A stretch of 64,000 nucleotides of DNA from Granulicella sp. L56 (lineage in GTDB: Bacteria; Acidobacteriota; Terriglobia; Terriglobales; Acidobacteriaceae). Of this stretch, positions 8,103 through 18,825 are shown piece after piece. The notes under the pieces are model-generated. The model was not told where the DNA came from. It did no database searches and worked only from the letters and a program-made list of their open reading frames with translations. The position numbers and the translations under genes are program-made. Each line of letters opens with the position of its first letter. Positions within the stretch are counted from its first letter, which is position 1. The stretch spans positions 372,001 through 436,000 of the forward strand of contig NZ_LMUS01000001.1 of the NCBI RefSeq assembly GCF_009765835.1, given 5' to 3'.

Positions 8103-9104
8103 ATGGCAAACGAAGCCCACAAATCGTCCGACACCAGCCAGCCTTCAAGTTTCGTGCGTATCGAGGCCGCAGCGCTTAGCGATCTCGCTGACCGGCTCGA
8201 TGGCGCGATGCTTGCGCCGTTTACCGAAGCCGTCGATCTATTGATCGGTGCGGCCAACAAGCGGCAGAGCATCGTCGTCACCGGCATCGGCAAGAGCGGC
8301 ATTATCGCCCGCAAGATTGCGGCTACGCTGCGCTCCACCGGAACGTCTGCGCACTTTCTTCAGCCGTCCGAGGCTTTGCATGGCGACCTTGGCATGATTG
8401 GGCACGGTGATACTGTTCTGGCGCTCTCTTCGAGCGGAGAAACCGAGGAGCTGCTGCGGCTTTTGCCCACGCTGAAGCGGCTCGGCGCGCGGCTCATCAC
8501 CTTTTGTAGCTGCGCGACGTCAACACTGGCAGAGGCCAGCGATATTTTTCTTGATGCCAGCGTCTCTGCCGAGGCTTGCCCACTGAACCTTGCGCCGACT
8601 GCCTCGACCACCGTGATGCTGGCGCTGGGCGATGCGCTCGCGCTGGAGGTGAGCCGCCGCAGCGGCTGGAAGGCGGAGGACTTTGCCGACCTGCATCCCG
8701 GCGGAAGGCTGGGCCGACGGCTGTCGCGGGTGCGCGACCTGATGCATGGGGGAGAGGCGCTACCCCATGTGTCAGTCGATACACCGATGCCGCAGGTGAT
8801 TCACGAGATGTCGCACAAGAAGCTAGGGATGACCACCGTTCTTGACGGCAGCTCTCTGCTGGGCATGATCTCGGACGGCGATCTGCGCCGGTTGCTGGAG
8901 CGGGATGGCTCCCATGCGCTGGAGCGGTCGGCTGGTGACATTATGAACCAGCAGCCTTTGACGATTGCGGCAGATGCCTTCGCCTCGACGGCCCTTGCGC
9001 TGATGGAGGAGAGGAAGATTACCTCGCTGATCGTCACCGGCGAACAGGGGCAGGTTGATGGTGTCCTTCATCTGCATGATCTGTGGACAATCACCCCGGC
9101 TTGA
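8103..9104 (+). CDS. kdsD: Arabinose-5-phosphate isomerase (KpsF/GutQ family)
   Basis: 333 aa. An SIS sugar-phosphate isomerase domain (about 40-185) with TGIGKSG and the family histidines His93 (ALHGDLG) and His198 (DLHPGG) is followed by two CBS domains (about 210-265 and 275-333). It converts ribulose-5-phosphate to arabinose-5-phosphate, the first step to Kdo in lipopolysaccharide. The ATG at 8103 is preferred; the upstream ATG at 8001 would overlap the divergent TlpA-like promoter region. No clear Shine-Dalgarno sequence. KdsD and KpsF/GutQ cannot be told apart from the sequence. Confidence 0.9.
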   Translation: MANEAHKSSDTSQPSSFVRIEAAALSDLADRLDGAMLAPFTEAVDLLIGAANKRQSIVVTGIGKSGIIARKIAATLRSTGTSAHFLQPSEALHGDLGMIGHGDTVLALSSSGETEELLRLLPTLKRLGARLITFCSCATSTLAEASDIFLDASVSAEACPLNLAPTASTTVMLALGDALALEVSRRSGWKAEDFADLHPGGRLGRRLSRVRDLMHGGEALPHVSVDTPMPQVIHEMSHKKLGMTTVLDGSSLLGMISDGDLRRLLERDGSHALERSAGDIMNQQPLTIAADAFASTALALMEERKITSLIVTGEQGQVDGVLHLHDLWTITPA

Positions 9105-9413
9105 AGTCCCCTTCCGCCTGATACTTTCCGTGCAAAATATTCATTCCAGGATAGTTGTCCTTAAAATATTTAATCGAGATGGGTTAAAAACTAGCAACTG
9201 TGAAAATACAGGGGTCTCTCCACTCCGCTGCGCTCCGGTCGAGATGACGTGAGCTTTGGGGTAGAGGGATAGGAGTGAAGCAGCAAAGTCAACCCTGCTT
9301 CTCCAATCCAACTCAATTTGTGCTCGTTCAGCGAAAGACCCTGCACCATTTAGAATGAACATTCATCTCTAAAAGTCCGTACATCTTGATGTAGCGGACA
9401 GGAAAGTGCTCTT
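9105..9413. other. Intergenic region between kdsD and proS
   Basis: 309 bp without a supportable gene. It holds an AT-rich stretch (9128-9175), one copy of dispersed repeat A (9205-9250) and the proS ribosome binding site (9400-9406). The reverse-strand open frame through the repeat is not coding. Confidence 0.6.
9205..9250 (+). repeat. Dispersed repeat, family A, copy 1
   Basis: 46-bp element beginning AATACAGGGGTCTCTCC and ending GGTCGAGATGACGT. The ends are shared almost exactly with copies at 14749-14810 and 62291-62336, while the G/C-rich core varies. It lies between kdsD and proS. Inferred to be a REP-like dispersed element. Confidence 0.85.
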
Positions 9414-11303
9414 TTGCCGATGCATCGCTGGTCTCAACTTTTTATTCCCACTCTTCGTGAGGCACCGGCGGACGCCGAAGTCGCCAGCCATAAGCTCCTC
9501 CTTCGCGCCGGTTACGTTCGCCAGCTTGGCGCAGGTATCTATAGCTACCTTTTTCTGGGGAACCGCTCCATTAATAAGATCGTGGCGATCATCCGCGAAG
9601 AAATGGACCGGATTGGGCAGGAGTTTCTGCTGCCTGCGCTGAACCCTCGCGAGGTATGGGAGGCCAGCGGCCGCTGGGATGTGATGGGCGACAATATGTT
9701 CCGTCTGAAGGACCGCAAAGGCGCGGAGCTTTGCCTGGCCATGACCCACGAAGAGGTGATGACCGACATTGCGCGCAAGGAGCTGCGCAGCTATAAACAG
9801 CTTCCCCAGATCTGGTACCAGATTCAGACCAAGTTTCGCGATGAGCCGCGGCCGAAGTCGGGTCTGCTGCGGGTGCGGCAGTTCATCATGAAGGACGCGT
9901 ATTCGTTCGATATCGATGAGGCCGGGCTGGACGTGAGCTATAGCAAGCACGATGCCGCTTACCGGCGCATCTTTACGCGGTGCGGTCTGCAATTCGTCTC
10001 AGTCGATGCGGATTCGGGATCGATGGGCGGTTCGGCTTCGCAGGAGTTTATGGTCTATACCGAGGCCGGCGAAGATCTGATCGCCAGCAGTGCCTCAGGC
10101 TATGCCGCGAATCTGGAGAAGGCCACCAGCCGCCTTACTCCTGTCGAAGATCTTGCGCCGACCGGCGACGGCCAGCCTGAACTTGTCCACACCCCCGGCA
10201 TGGGTTCCATCGCCGACATCACTGCCTTCCTCGGCATTACAGCTTCGCAGGATATAAAGTGCGTCGCCTTTATGGGCACGCCCAGCTTGCCGAAATCTAA
10301 AGCAGGAGCGACAGAGGCGCAGCCCCTTCATCCTGTTGTCGCCTTTCTTCGCGGCGATCATCAGGTTAATGAGACCAAGCTGAACGCTGTCGCAGGCACT
10401 ATTGAGTTGCGCCCGATGACGGCTGAAGAGCTTGAGATCCACATCGGTGGGCCTGCCGGGTTTCTTGGGCCTGTCGGTATCGCTGAGGTGATGACCAATG
10501 GCTCGCTCAACGGACTGAACTCCGGCAAAGAGCTGAGCAAAATCAAGGGCATCTTCCGCGACGTTGCCAGCGAAGGGCTGAAGACTATCGTCGTCATGGA
10601 CCTTGGGCTCGAAGGGCGGGCGAATCTTGTCGGCGGCTCCAACAAGCTCGATTACCATCTCCGCAACATCACTCCCGGTCGCGACTTTACCCCGACGCTT
10701 ACCGCTGACATCCGCACGGTCAATGAAGGAGAGCTCGATCCTATCGGCGGCGAACCGCTGCGGCTGGGCAAGGCGGTGGAGATTGGCCACATCTTCAAGC
10801 TGGGGTACAAGTACACCAAGTCGATGGGAGCCAGCGTGCTGAATCGTGACGGCAAAGAAGTAACTCCGATTATGGGGAGTTATGGCATTGGAGTCGAGCG
10901 CATTCTTACTGCGGCTATCGAGACCTCTGCTGCGGCAAATGGCGGCGAGGCTTACGCTCTGCATCCGTCGATTGCGCCGTTTCAGGTGGTGGTGACGATC
11001 ACCAATGTCGGCGATGCGCCGCTTCTGGCTGCGGGCGAAAGAGTGGCTGCGGAGCTGGAGGCGGCTGGCTTGGATGTTCTGCTCGACGACCGCGATGAGC
11101 GCGCCGGGGTGAAGTTCAAAGATGCGGATCTGGTGGGTATCCCCTATCGCATCAACATCGGGCGGGGAGTGGCGGATGGCAAGGTCGAGTTCGTCGACCG
11201 CCTGCAACGCAAAAACGAGGACATCCCGCTGAACGAGATAGCCAGCAGGGTAACCACCGAGATAACCTCTACGCTGCACGCGGTGCTTCCCGCAGCCATC
11301 TAA
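9414..11303 (+). CDS. proS: Prolyl-tRNA synthetase
   Basis: 629-aa class II aminoacyl-tRNA synthetase of the bacterial type. Motif 1 region ([18 protein letters not shown]), motif 2 ([19 protein letters not shown]) and motif 3 ([10 protein letters not shown]) are present. A YbaK-like editing insertion occupies about residues 225-380, and a C-terminal anticodon-binding domain spans about 520-620. Start taken as TTG at 9414 because the AGGAAAG box (9400-9406) is 7 bp upstream; an ATG two codons later (9420) is also possible but leaves a 13-bp spacing. Followed 24 bp later by the penicillin-binding protein gene. Confidence 0.96.
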   Translation: MPMHRWSQLFIPTLREAPADAEVASHKLLLRAGYVRQLGAGIYSYLFLGNRSINKIVAIIREEMDRIGQEFLLPALNPREVWEASGRWDVMGDNMFRLKDRKGAELCLAMTHEEVMTDIARKELRSYKQLPQIWYQIQTKFRDEPRPKSGLLRVRQFIMKDAYSFDIDEAGLDVSYSKHDAAYRRIFTRCGLQFVSVDADSGSMGGSASQEFMVYTEAGEDLIASSASGYAANLEKATSRLTPVEDLAPTGDGQPELVHTPGMGSIADITAFLGITASQDIKCVAFMGTPSLPKSKAGATEAQPLHPVVAFLRGDHQVNETKLNAVAGTIELRPMTAEELEIHIGGPAGFLGPVGIAEVMTNGSLNGLNSGKELSKIKGIFRDVASEGLKTIVVMDLGLEGRANLVGGSNKLDYHLRNITPGRDFTPTLTADIRTVNEGELDPIGGEPLRLGKAVEIGHIFKLGYKYTKSMGASVLNRDGKEVTPIMGSYGIGVERILTAAIETSAAANGGEAYALHPSIAPFQVVVTITNVGDAPLLAAGERVAAELEAAGLDVLLDDRDERAGVKFKDADLVGIPYRINIGRGVADGKVEFVDRLQRKNEDIPLNEIASRVTTEITSTLHAVLPAAI

Positions 11304-11327
11304 CTACCGTCCAACGAAAGAGTACCT

Positions 11328-13925
11328 TTGCCTCTTAAACTCAAATACGGTAAGAATCGAACTGGCTCGGCGCGAGGCTTCTTCAGCTCCAGTCTTGTGC
11401 GCGGACTTCTGATTGCGGTGCTCGCGTGCCTCGCCATTGGCGTTGCGATCTTCGGCATCGCCTATTTTCACTATCAGCATGTCGTCGATGACCGTCTGGC
11501 CGCCGGGCCGATCTTCGCCAGCGAGTCGCAGATCTATGCCGCACCGCGCGAGGTGCGTCCCGGCCAGAAGCTAACGGCCGCGTCAATCGCCGCCGATCTG
11601 CGCCGCGTGAACTACAACGGCAATCCTCAGCTCGGCACGTTCAACCTCAACGGCGACACGATCTTCATCAAGCCCGGCCCGGAGAGCTATCACAGCACCG
11701 ATGGGGCCACCATCGATACGACCGGCGGCGTGGTGCAAAAGATTACCGCCGAGAACGGTGTCGCGCTTGCGGCCTACGACCTTGAGCCGCAATTGATCAC
11801 GGCGCTCTCGGAAGATAGTGGCCGTACAAAACGGCGACTCATCACCTACGACAATATTCCGCCGCAATTGGTACAGGCGGTCACTGCCATTGAAGACCGC
11901 CGTTTTTTTGAACACTCCGGCGTCGATTATGTCCGCATTGCCAAATGTGCCGTTCAGGATGTCATTTCCTGGCGAATGAGCTGCGGAGGCTCGACCCTTA
12001 CCCAGCAACTCGCTCGCGGGTTCTTTCTCACTCCGCAAAAGCACATTGTTCGCAAGCTCAAAGAGGTCATGATTACCTTTCAGCTTGAGGCCCGTTTCAA
12101 CAAGCAGCAGATCTTTGAGATGTATGCCAATGAGATCCCTCTTGGCCAGCGCGGCAGCTATGCCATTAACGGCTTCGGCGAGGCAGCGCAGACATACTTC
12201 GGCAAACCGCTGCGCCAGCTCGATACGGCACAGTGCGCTCTGCTGGCAGGCTTGATCCAAAGCCCCAGCCGCCTGAATCCATACCGGCACCCGGAACGCG
12301 CGATGACGCGCCGCAACGTCGTCCTCAATTCGATGGTCGAGACCGGCGCACTGACTGCGAGTGAAGCCAGCCAGTTCAAAGCCGAGCCCATCCGCCTGGC
12401 TCCTTCTAATATCGATGCCAGCGAAGCTCCTTATTTTGTCGATCTGGTGCACGACCAGCTCGTGCGCAAGATCGGCGACCAGGACCTGAGCCACCAGAAC
12501 CTGCGCATCTATACCTCACTTGATCCTGACCTTCAGAACGCCGCATCCGAGGCAGTCCAGGTCGGGATGAAGAACGTCGATGAGTTGGTGCGTCGCAAGC
12601 ACCGCAACCGCAAGGGCGAGATCGTCGGAGACATCACCTATCCGCAGGTCGCGCTGATCGCGCTAAACCCGCACACGGGCCAGGTGCTCGCGCTCGTCGG
12701 CGGACGCAACTACAGCGTCTCCCAGTTGGACCACGCGCTGGCCGAGCGTCCCACCGGATCCATCTTCAAGCCGTTCGTCTATGCCACTGCTTTTAACACC
12801 AGCCTCAACGGCACGCAGCTCGGAGACTCCGGCGGCGTTTTCACCTCGATCACGCAGCTCAATGACGATCCGCAGGACTTCGGCACCGATGGCAAGTCGT
12901 ATACGCCGGGCAATATGGTGCATGGCGAATACCCTGGGATGGTGACAGCGATTACGGCTCTCGAGCACTCGCTGAATATCGCCACCATCGCGCTGGCGCA
13001 ACAGGCGGGCTACGGCAACGTCGCTGCACTGGCCCGGTCGGCAGGCATCGTCAACGCTCGCGGCACACCCTCGGTCGCTATCGGCACCTACAACGCCACG
13101 CCTCTGGAGATGGCGGGAGCGTATACGGTCTTTGCCAACAACGGCGTCCACCTCGACCCCTGGCTACTCGCCTCGGTCCGCAACTCCAGTGGAGATATCG
13201 TCGCCGACTTCGCACCCCAGGCACGTCAGATTCTCGACCCCCGCGTCGCCTACCTCACGCATTCATTGCTGGAGGACGTAATGAACCATGGCACTGGCAT
13301 CGTGGCGCGTGCACATGGCTTTACTGCTCCTGCCGCGGGTAAGACCGGCACCGAGCATGACGCATGGTTTGCCGGCTACACTTCAAACCTGCTGTGCATT
13401 GTCTGGGTCGGCAACGACGACTACACCGACATCAAGCTCCAAGGAGCAGATGCGGCCGCGCCGATCTGGGCGGAGTTCATGAACCGGGCCATCAAGCTGC
13501 CGCAGTACTCCGACGTGAAGTCGTTCTCGCCGCCCTCGGGGGTCACCGTAGTAAGCCTCGACAAGACGAGCAACCTGCTTGCCGACGGCAGTTGCCCCAG
13601 CGACTATAGCGCGGCCTTCCTCGATGGCACCGCACCGCAAAACTACTGCAGCCAGATGGGCGAAAATCCACAGAATTTTATCCAGAGGATCTTTGGCATC
13701 GGCGGCAACAAGCCCGCTCCCCCTGCGGCAGCACCGCACCCGACGACGCCGCAGGCAGCACACCCGTACGCACCTGCTCCTGCAGCCGCGCCAAATGCTC
13801 CGCCTGCGCAAAACGCTTCGGAAACGCAGGAGGCCAAGCCGAAGAAGAAGAACTTCTTCCAGAAGCTCTTTGGCGGCGGTGGCGATAAGGACAAGCAATC
13901 CGAGTCCACCGACCCACCGCAATAG
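11328..13925 (+). CDS. Bifunctional penicillin-binding protein (class A, PBP1B-like)
   Basis: 865 aa, starting at a TTG with an AAAGAG box. One N-terminal membrane helix (about 24-47) is followed by a region resembling the UB2H domain of PBP1B. The GT51 glycosyltransferase has the catalytic IEDRRFFEHSGVD near residue 187. The transpeptidase has SIFK (Ser478-Lys481), SLN (548-550) and KTG (672-674). It polymerises and cross-links peptidoglycan in the periplasm. The last 110 residues are a Pro/Ala-rich linker and a Lys-rich tail, unusual for the family and of unknown role. Confidence 0.93.
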   Translation: MPLKLKYGKNRTGSARGFFSSSLVRGLLIAVLACLAIGVAIFGIAYFHYQHVVDDRLAAGPIFASESQIYAAPREVRPGQKLTAASIAADLRRVNYNGNPQLGTFNLNGDTIFIKPGPESYHSTDGATIDTTGGVVQKITAENGVALAAYDLEPQLITALSEDSGRTKRRLITYDNIPPQLVQAVTAIEDRRFFEHSGVDYVRIAKCAVQDVISWRMSCGGSTLTQQLARGFFLTPQKHIVRKLKEVMITFQLEARFNKQQIFEMYANEIPLGQRGSYAINGFGEAAQTYFGKPLRQLDTAQCALLAGLIQSPSRLNPYRHPERAMTRRNVVLNSMVETGALTASEASQFKAEPIRLAPSNIDASEAPYFVDLVHDQLVRKIGDQDLSHQNLRIYTSLDPDLQNAASEAVQVGMKNVDELVRRKHRNRKGEIVGDITYPQVALIALNPHTGQVLALVGGRNYSVSQLDHALAERPTGSIFKPFVYATAFNTSLNGTQLGDSGGVFTSITQLNDDPQDFGTDGKSYTPGNMVHGEYPGMVTAITALEHSLNIATIALAQQAGYGNVAALARSAGIVNARGTPSVAIGTYNATPLEMAGAYTVFANNGVHLDPWLLASVRNSSGDIVADFAPQARQILDPRVAYLTHSLLEDVMNHGTGIVARAHGFTAPAAGKTGTEHDAWFAGYTSNLLCIVWVGNDDYTDIKLQGADAAAPIWAEFMNRAIKLPQYSDVKSFSPPSGVTVVSLDKTSNLLADGSCPSDYSAAFLDGTAPQNYCSQMGENPQNFIQRIFGIGGNKPAPPAAAPHPTTPQAAHPYAPAPAAAPNAPPAQNASETQEAKPKKKNFFQKLFGGGGDKDKQSESTDPPQ

Positions 13926-13951
13926 GTTGGCTGCTACGAACGGGTTGCCCC

Positions 13952-14671
13952 TTATTGCATTATGGCTTGCGTGGCGGTTCTGGCCGCTGACTTGCGTTTC
14001 TTCGTGCGCTTCCAAACGGTGTAGGCAATGCGAGCGAGGAGCAGCATCGTCAAAACGGCGGTGTCTTTCCATGGGGTGCGGACACCTGTTTTGACTAGCC
14101 ACCAGAAATGAATGACTCCGGCAATGGCGGCGAGATAGACCAGCCGATGCAGGCGCTGCCAGTTTTTGCCTCCCATGGCCCGCATCACGAACGACGGTGA
14201 AGTGGCCGCGAGCAAAAACAGGATGACCCAGGCCAGGAGGCCAACCTGGATGAAGCGGCGCTTGAGCAGGTCGTCGACGATGGCCGGCCAGATGACCTTC
14301 CATTGCGTAATGATCTCGCCGGGATGACCGGAGCGAATGCCGCTGAGGGCTGTAGCGATGTCGTATCCAGAGAAGAGGAAGACATACGTGGCGAGGTGGA
14401 GCGTCGCGTAGAAGAAAGCATAGAGCCCGATCAGGCGGCGGAAGCGGACGAGAAAAGCGATGCGCGGCGAGAGACGGCGCAGCGGCGTAATGGCCAGCGT
14501 GGCCAGCAGAATGTAGAGCGTCCAATTGCCGGTGAAGTGGGTGATGTAGTTGACCGGATCGGGGTTGAGCTCCAGCGTGCCGTTGCGATAAAGATGCAGC
14601 AGGTAAGCGAAGGGAGCAAGGCACAGGAGATGGAGCAGAAACTTAAGGGCGACGATGGATCGTTTCGACAT
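13952..14671 (-). CDS. msrQ: Heme-binding membrane subunit of MsrPQ
   Basis: 239 aa with about six membrane helices and conserved His residues in the helices (HLATYVF, RLHRLVYLAAIAGVIHFWW), matching the YedZ/MsrQ ferric-reductase-like family. It passes electrons from the respiratory chain to MsrP for repair of periplasmic methionine sulfoxide. It lies downstream of msrP on the same strand, but 198 bp away, with a copy of repeat A between them. The C-terminus is Lys/Arg-rich. Confidence 0.92.
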   Translation of the reverse strand: MSKRSIVALKFLLHLLCLAPFAYLLHLYRNGTLELNPDPVNYITHFTGNWTLYILLATLAITPLRRLSPRIAFLVRFRRLIGLYAFFYATLHLATYVFLFSGYDIATALSGIRSGHPGEIITQWKVIWPAIVDDLLKRRFIQVGLLAWVILFLLAATSPSFVMRAMGGKNWQRLHRLVYLAAIAGVIHFWWLVKTGVRTPWKDTAVLTMLLLARIAYTVWKRTKKRKSAARTATQAIMQ

Positions 14672-14748
14672 GGATGGCTTATCGCGATGCGTGCTGCGGT
14701 TGGACTCTCTTGCTGCGGATGATTTTATGGAAAAAGAGGAAAAGGCGA

Positions 14749-14810
14749 AATACAGGGGTCTCTCCGCTGCGCCGCACGATGATGCTGCGCGGCTTCGGTC
14801 GAGATGACGT
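14749..14810 (+). repeat. Dispersed repeat, family A, copy 2 (between msrP and msrQ)
   Basis: Same 5' end (AATACAGGGGTCTCTCC) and 3' end (TCGAGATGACGT) as the other copies, with an expanded core of about 16 bp that can form its own stem. It lies in the 198-bp gap inside the msrP-msrQ pair. Confidence 0.85.
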
Positions 14811-14869
14811 TTTTGCGGTGCGAGATGACATCCTGAGTTCTTATACAGGGTCTCAGTAACTACTGAAGG

Positions 14870-15859
14870 TCAGAAATTCTTTTTTAGGTCCATGCCGCTG
14901 TAGAGGCTGGCCACCTGATCGCCGTAACCGTTGAACATCAGTGTGGGAATGGTGCGGGGCAGGAAGCTGGAGTCGATGCGGCGCTCGTGGGCCTGGCTCC
15001 AGCGGGGATGATCGACCTGCGGATTGACGTTGGAGTAGAAGCCATACTCGTTCGGCGCCATCTCGTTCCAAAGCGTGTGCGGCTGCTTTGCGGTAAAGCT
15101 GATCTTGACGATGGATTTGCAGTTCTTGAAGCCGTACTTCCACGGCATGACGACACGGATGGGAGCGCCGTTCTGGTTAGGCAATGGTTGCCCGTAGCAG
15201 CCGAAGGTGAGCAGGGCGAGCGGGTTCATGGCTTCGTCCATGCGCAGGCCTTCGGTGTAGGGCCAGTTGAAGCCGCCGGGGATGTCGGGCATCTGCTTGT
15301 GGTCGAGCAGCGTGGTGAACTCCACATATTTGGCGCTGGGCAGCGGGTCGCAGAACTTGATGAGTTCGGAGAGAGAGTAGCCGTCCCAGGGAATGACCAT
15401 CGACCACGCTTCGACGCAGCGATGGCGATAGACGCGGCTCTCGATGGGGCGGTACTTCATGATGCCGTCGATGTCGAGGGTCTGCGGCTTTTTGACGAGG
15501 CCGTCGATCTTTACCGTCCAGGGGCGGGTGACGAGGGTGTGAGCGTTGCGGGCCGGGTCGGATTTGTCGGTGCCGAACTCATAAAAATTGTTGTACTTGG
15601 TCGCCTTGTTGAAGGGCGTCTGTGCGTCGGGAACGGTGTATTTGCTGGGGACGGTCTGAAGCTGGGTTGCGGCATGGACTTCTTCGTCGGGATGGAGGAG
15701 GCCGGGAATGCGGGTGGCGGCGACTGCTGCCGCTCCCAGGACTGCCGCTCCGGAGAGGAAATGGCGACGGGTCGGGCGGGGCTGCTCGAAGACCTGCTTC
15801 GGCGTGATCTCGGAGGACGGGATATGGGGGCCGAGGCTGTCGGACTTGCGTAAAAGCAT
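14870..15859 (-). CDS. msrP: Protein-methionine-sulfoxide reductase catalytic subunit
   Basis: 329-aa molybdopterin protein of the YedY/MsrP family, with a twin-arginine signal (Arg31-Arg32, RRHFLSG). The molybdenum ligand is Cys148 (HRCVEAW), in the expected oxidoreductase molybdopterin-binding fold (about 85-290). Start at the ATG at 15859, with a GGAAAGGG box upstream; an in-frame ATG at 15979 would add 40 residues before the Tat signal. Acts in the periplasm with MsrQ to reduce oxidised methionine in proteins. Confidence 0.94.
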   Translation of the reverse strand: MLLRKSDSLGPHIPSSEITPKQVFEQPRPTRRHFLSGAAVLGAAAVAATRIPGLLHPDEEVHAATQLQTVPSKYTVPDAQTPFNKATKYNNFYEFGTDKSDPARNAHTLVTRPWTVKIDGLVKKPQTLDIDGIMKYRPIESRVYRHRCVEAWSMVIPWDGYSLSELIKFCDPLPSAKYVEFTTLLDHKQMPDIPGGFNWPYTEGLRMDEAMNPLALLTFGCYGQPLPNQNGAPIRVVMPWKYGFKNCKSIVKISFTAKQPHTLWNEMAPNEYGFYSNVNPQVDHPRWSQAHERRIDSSFLPRTIPTLMFNGYGDQVASLYSGMDLKKNF

Positions 15860-16002
15860 GGTGCTGTTCCCTTTCCTTGCCTCTGAGACGAAATGAGAAG
15901 CTATTTGGTTACAGGGCAAGGTGTTGCTGCTATTTAGATTACGTTTCGGAGCGCGGGTCGGATGCACCTTTTCGGGCATCAGATATGAGAGATTAAAGCT
16001 AA

Positions 16003-18777
16003 ATGATGATTAGACGGACTTTTTCAGGGTTTGGAGTCTTTGCGACGATTGCTTTGGTGCTGCCGGGCGTAGCTGCGTGGGGACAGACGGCGCATGATCC
16101 GGCAAACCTTGGCGGAGAGCAGGTCAAGGCATCGGTGGTAGCGGATGCATTGCCCGCGAACCGGGGTACGGCGGCGCTGGAGCAGAACCTGAAGAAGCTC
16201 TCGACCAGGGCCAGCCTGCTGATGATTGTGGCCCATCCCGACGATGAGGATGGAGGGATGCTGACCTACGAGTCGCGTGGGCAGGGAGCGCGGGTGGGCA
16301 TGCTGACGCTGACCCGGGGCGAAGGTGGGCAGAATGCGATGTCGGGGGACTTCGACGGCGCCTTGGCGCTGCTGCGCACGCAGGAGCTGCTGGCCGCAGA
16401 TCGCTACATGGGCATCGACCAGATGTTTGGGACCGAGGTGGACTTCGGGTTTTCGAAGACGAAGGAAGAGTCGTTTGCGAAGTGGACGCACGAGCGGGTG
16501 TTGTATGACGCAGTGCGGGCGGTGCGTTTGTATCGGCCACTGGTAGTCACCAGCGTGTTTGTGGGCGGCGTGACGGATGGGCATGGACAGCATCAGGTGA
16601 GCGGAGAGATTGCGCAGGAGGTCTTTACTGCTGCCGCCGATCCGAAGGTGTTTCCTGAGATGGGATTGGAGCCGTGGGCTCCGGCGAAGGTGTATGCACG
16701 GGTGCCGTTCTCGCGGGTGACGGAGAAGGGCATGTATGACTATGCGACCGGAAAGTATGCTCCGGCGCGGTTTTATAACTATGTGACGAAGACGTGGTCG
16801 AGCGAATCTCCTGTGACGAATGTGGAGGTGCCAGAGGGAGATCACAGCGACGTGCTGGGAATGAATTATGTGCAGTTTGCGCGGCACGGCCTGTCGCTGC
16901 AGCGATCGCAGATGGGACCGGGGGGGCGTTCTGCTCCGGCGGGAAAGTTCGATGTTGGATATACGCGGTATGGCTCGCGGGTTGGAGGGGCGGAGTCGGA
17001 GAAGAGCTTCTTCGATGGCGTGGATGTTTCACTGGTGGGAATTGCCGATCTTGCTCCCAACGAGAAGAGCTTTCTGAGAAGTGATTTGCAGCAGATTTCT
17101 AAAGTAATAGCTGAGGCTCAGACTCGTTTTTCGGCGGACGCTCCCGAGAAGATTGCTCCCCTGCTTAAGACGGGGTTGGCGGAGACTCGGGCTTTGATCG
17201 CCAAGGTGGAGACGGCAAAGGATCTGACGGCGCGGGAGAGATACGATGTGCTCCACGAACTGCGCGTGAAAGAGGCGCAGTTTAACGATGCGTTGGTGGA
17301 GTCTCTGGGCTTGCAGGTGGAGGCCAGAGTTGCGCCGGGTAGCGCGGTGGTGCCGGGGTCTTCGGTGGATGTGAAGGTAAAAATGACGAACAGCGGCAAG
17401 GATAGCGTTCGCGTCGTTGTGCGGGATGACCGCTCGCTGGATGGCAGCCGATGGACGGAGGGTTCGAGTGCGGTCCCCGGTGATGGACTCTTGAATGCGG
17501 GAGCGACGACCGATTGCGAGTTCAAGGTCAGCGAAAAGGCCGACGGTAATGCGGCGACGCGGCCTTACTTCACGCAAAAGAGTCTGGAGCAGCCGTACTA
17601 TGACGTTCAGGCTGCGGCGATGAGGTTGTCTCCGCTGCCGCTGCCTGCGGAGACGGTGTGGGTCACCGCAAAATATGACGGCGTGGATGTTCGGCTGGGG
17701 CAGGTTGCCCTCGCTGCGGAGTCGACGCGAAGTGGAGTCGTGTCGCAGCCGCTGACGTTTGAGCCCGGCTTGAGCGTGTCGATGCAGCCTTCGGCGGGCA
17801 TCATTCCTTTGAACGAACAGAGCTTTCCGTTGACCGTTCATGTGCGCAGCGCTGAGCCGCTGGGGGCACGCGGAACGGTGCGGCTGCAGATGCCTGCGGG
17901 ATGGCGATCGCAGCCGGATTCGGCAAAGTTCGCGACCAGGACCGCAGGCGAGGAGCAGTCAGTCGAGTTTGTTGTGACGCCGGGAACGTTGGGCGAAAAG
18001 GCGTACACCCTGACGGCGGAGGCAACCTCTTCGGTGACGAATCGGACGTACGCGGAGGGCTACCGCGCGGTGGGGTACGCAGGGCTGACGCTGTCGAACC
18101 TGTACTCTCCTGCGACTTATCGGACGCGCGGCGTGGATGTGAAGGTAGCGCCGCATCTGAAGGTGGGTTATCTACCGGGCACGGGAGATGATGTGCAGAA
18201 GTCGCTTGAAAATATCGGAGTACACGCCACTACCTTGACGATGACCGATATCGCAGAAGGCCGGCTCTCGGGATATGACGCGGTGGTACTGGGGGTTCGG
18301 GCTTATTCGGCGCATCCCGACCTTGCGGCTGCGAATGGGCAGCTTTTGAGCTATGCGAAGAATGGCGGCGTGGTGATTGTGCAGTACAACACCGCAGAGT
18401 ATGACGACGACGGTCCCTATCCGCTGTCGCTGGGCAGCGCGGAGAAGGTCGTCAATGAGACCGATGCGGTGCGGCTGATCGTGCCTTCGAGTCCTTTGCT
18501 TAACTGGCCGAACAAGATTACAACTCACGATTTTGATGGATGGGTCGAAGAACGCGGGCATGGGTTTCTCGAAAGCTGGGACCCGCGCTATGAAGCGCTG
18601 CTGGAGACACATGACCCCGACCAGGATCCGCAGAAGGGTGGGCTGGTCTATGCGCGGACAGGCAAAGGGGCGTACGTCTATGTTGCCTACGCTCTTTACC
18701 GGCAGTTGCCGGAGGGCGTCCCCGGAGCTTACCGCTTGTTTGCCAACCTTCTGAGCGTTGGAAAAAATGTAAAGTAG
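16003..18777 (+). CDS. PIG-L (LmbE-like) family deacetylase with long C-terminal region
   Basis: 924-aa exported protein: signal peptide (residues 1-28), then a PIG-L/LmbE deacetylase domain (about 68-260) with the zinc motif AHPDDE (77-82) and a later His-rich HGQHQ segment. This family removes N-acetyl groups from sugars. The C-terminal two thirds contain beta-sandwich regions resembling NEW3/alpha-galactosidase-associated domains (about 440-700) and a final alpha/beta domain (about 710-920). This is far longer than single-domain PIG-L enzymes (about 230 aa). The substrate is probably an extracellular or periplasmic glycan. Confidence 0.83.
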   Translation: MMIRRTFSGFGVFATIALVLPGVAAWGQTAHDPANLGGEQVKASVVADALPANRGTAALEQNLKKLSTRASLLMIVAHPDDEDGGMLTYESRGQGARVGMLTLTRGEGGQNAMSGDFDGALALLRTQELLAADRYMGIDQMFGTEVDFGFSKTKEESFAKWTHERVLYDAVRAVRLYRPLVVTSVFVGGVTDGHGQHQVSGEIAQEVFTAAADPKVFPEMGLEPWAPAKVYARVPFSRVTEKGMYDYATGKYAPARFYNYVTKTWSSESPVTNVEVPEGDHSDVLGMNYVQFARHGLSLQRSQMGPGGRSAPAGKFDVGYTRYGSRVGGAESEKSFFDGVDVSLVGIADLAPNEKSFLRSDLQQISKVIAEAQTRFSADAPEKIAPLLKTGLAETRALIAKVETAKDLTARERYDVLHELRVKEAQFNDALVESLGLQVEARVAPGSAVVPGSSVDVKVKMTNSGKDSVRVVVRDDRSLDGSRWTEGSSAVPGDGLLNAGATTDCEFKVSEKADGNAATRPYFTQKSLEQPYYDVQAAAMRLSPLPLPAETVWVTAKYDGVDVRLGQVALAAESTRSGVVSQPLTFEPGLSVSMQPSAGIIPLNEQSFPLTVHVRSAEPLGARGTVRLQMPAGWRSQPDSAKFATRTAGEEQSVEFVVTPGTLGEKAYTLTAEATSSVTNRTYAEGYRAVGYAGLTLSNLYSPATYRTRGVDVKVAPHLKVGYLPGTGDDVQKSLENIGVHATTLTMTDIAEGRLSGYDAVVLGVRAYSAHPDLAAANGQLLSYAKNGGVVIVQYNTAEYDDDGPYPLSLGSAEKVVNETDAVRLIVPSSPLLNWPNKITTHDFDGWVEERGHGFLESWDPRYEALLETHDPDQDPQKGGLVYARTGKGAYVYVAYALYRQLPEGVPGAYRLFANLLSVGKNVK

Positions 18778-18825
18778 GCTGGTTGCGCGAGACAGAATGA
18801 GGCAAATTGGTGCAAACTGTTCTGC

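Noticed and set aside
7997..8338. Long N-terminal extension of the TlpA-like gene
   Set aside because: It overlaps the divergent isomerase gene and has no signal or thioredoxin features; a GTG at 7996 with a good ribosome binding site fits.
10095..11279. 394-codon open frame on the minus strand
   Set aside because: It lies wholly antisense to proS, which has full family motifs, and shows no protein-like pattern. It is a G/C-codon shadow.
13383..14624. 413-codon minus-strand frame across the PBP 3' end and msrQ
   Set aside because: It is out of frame with msrQ and antisense to the penicillin-binding protein; both real genes explain the region.
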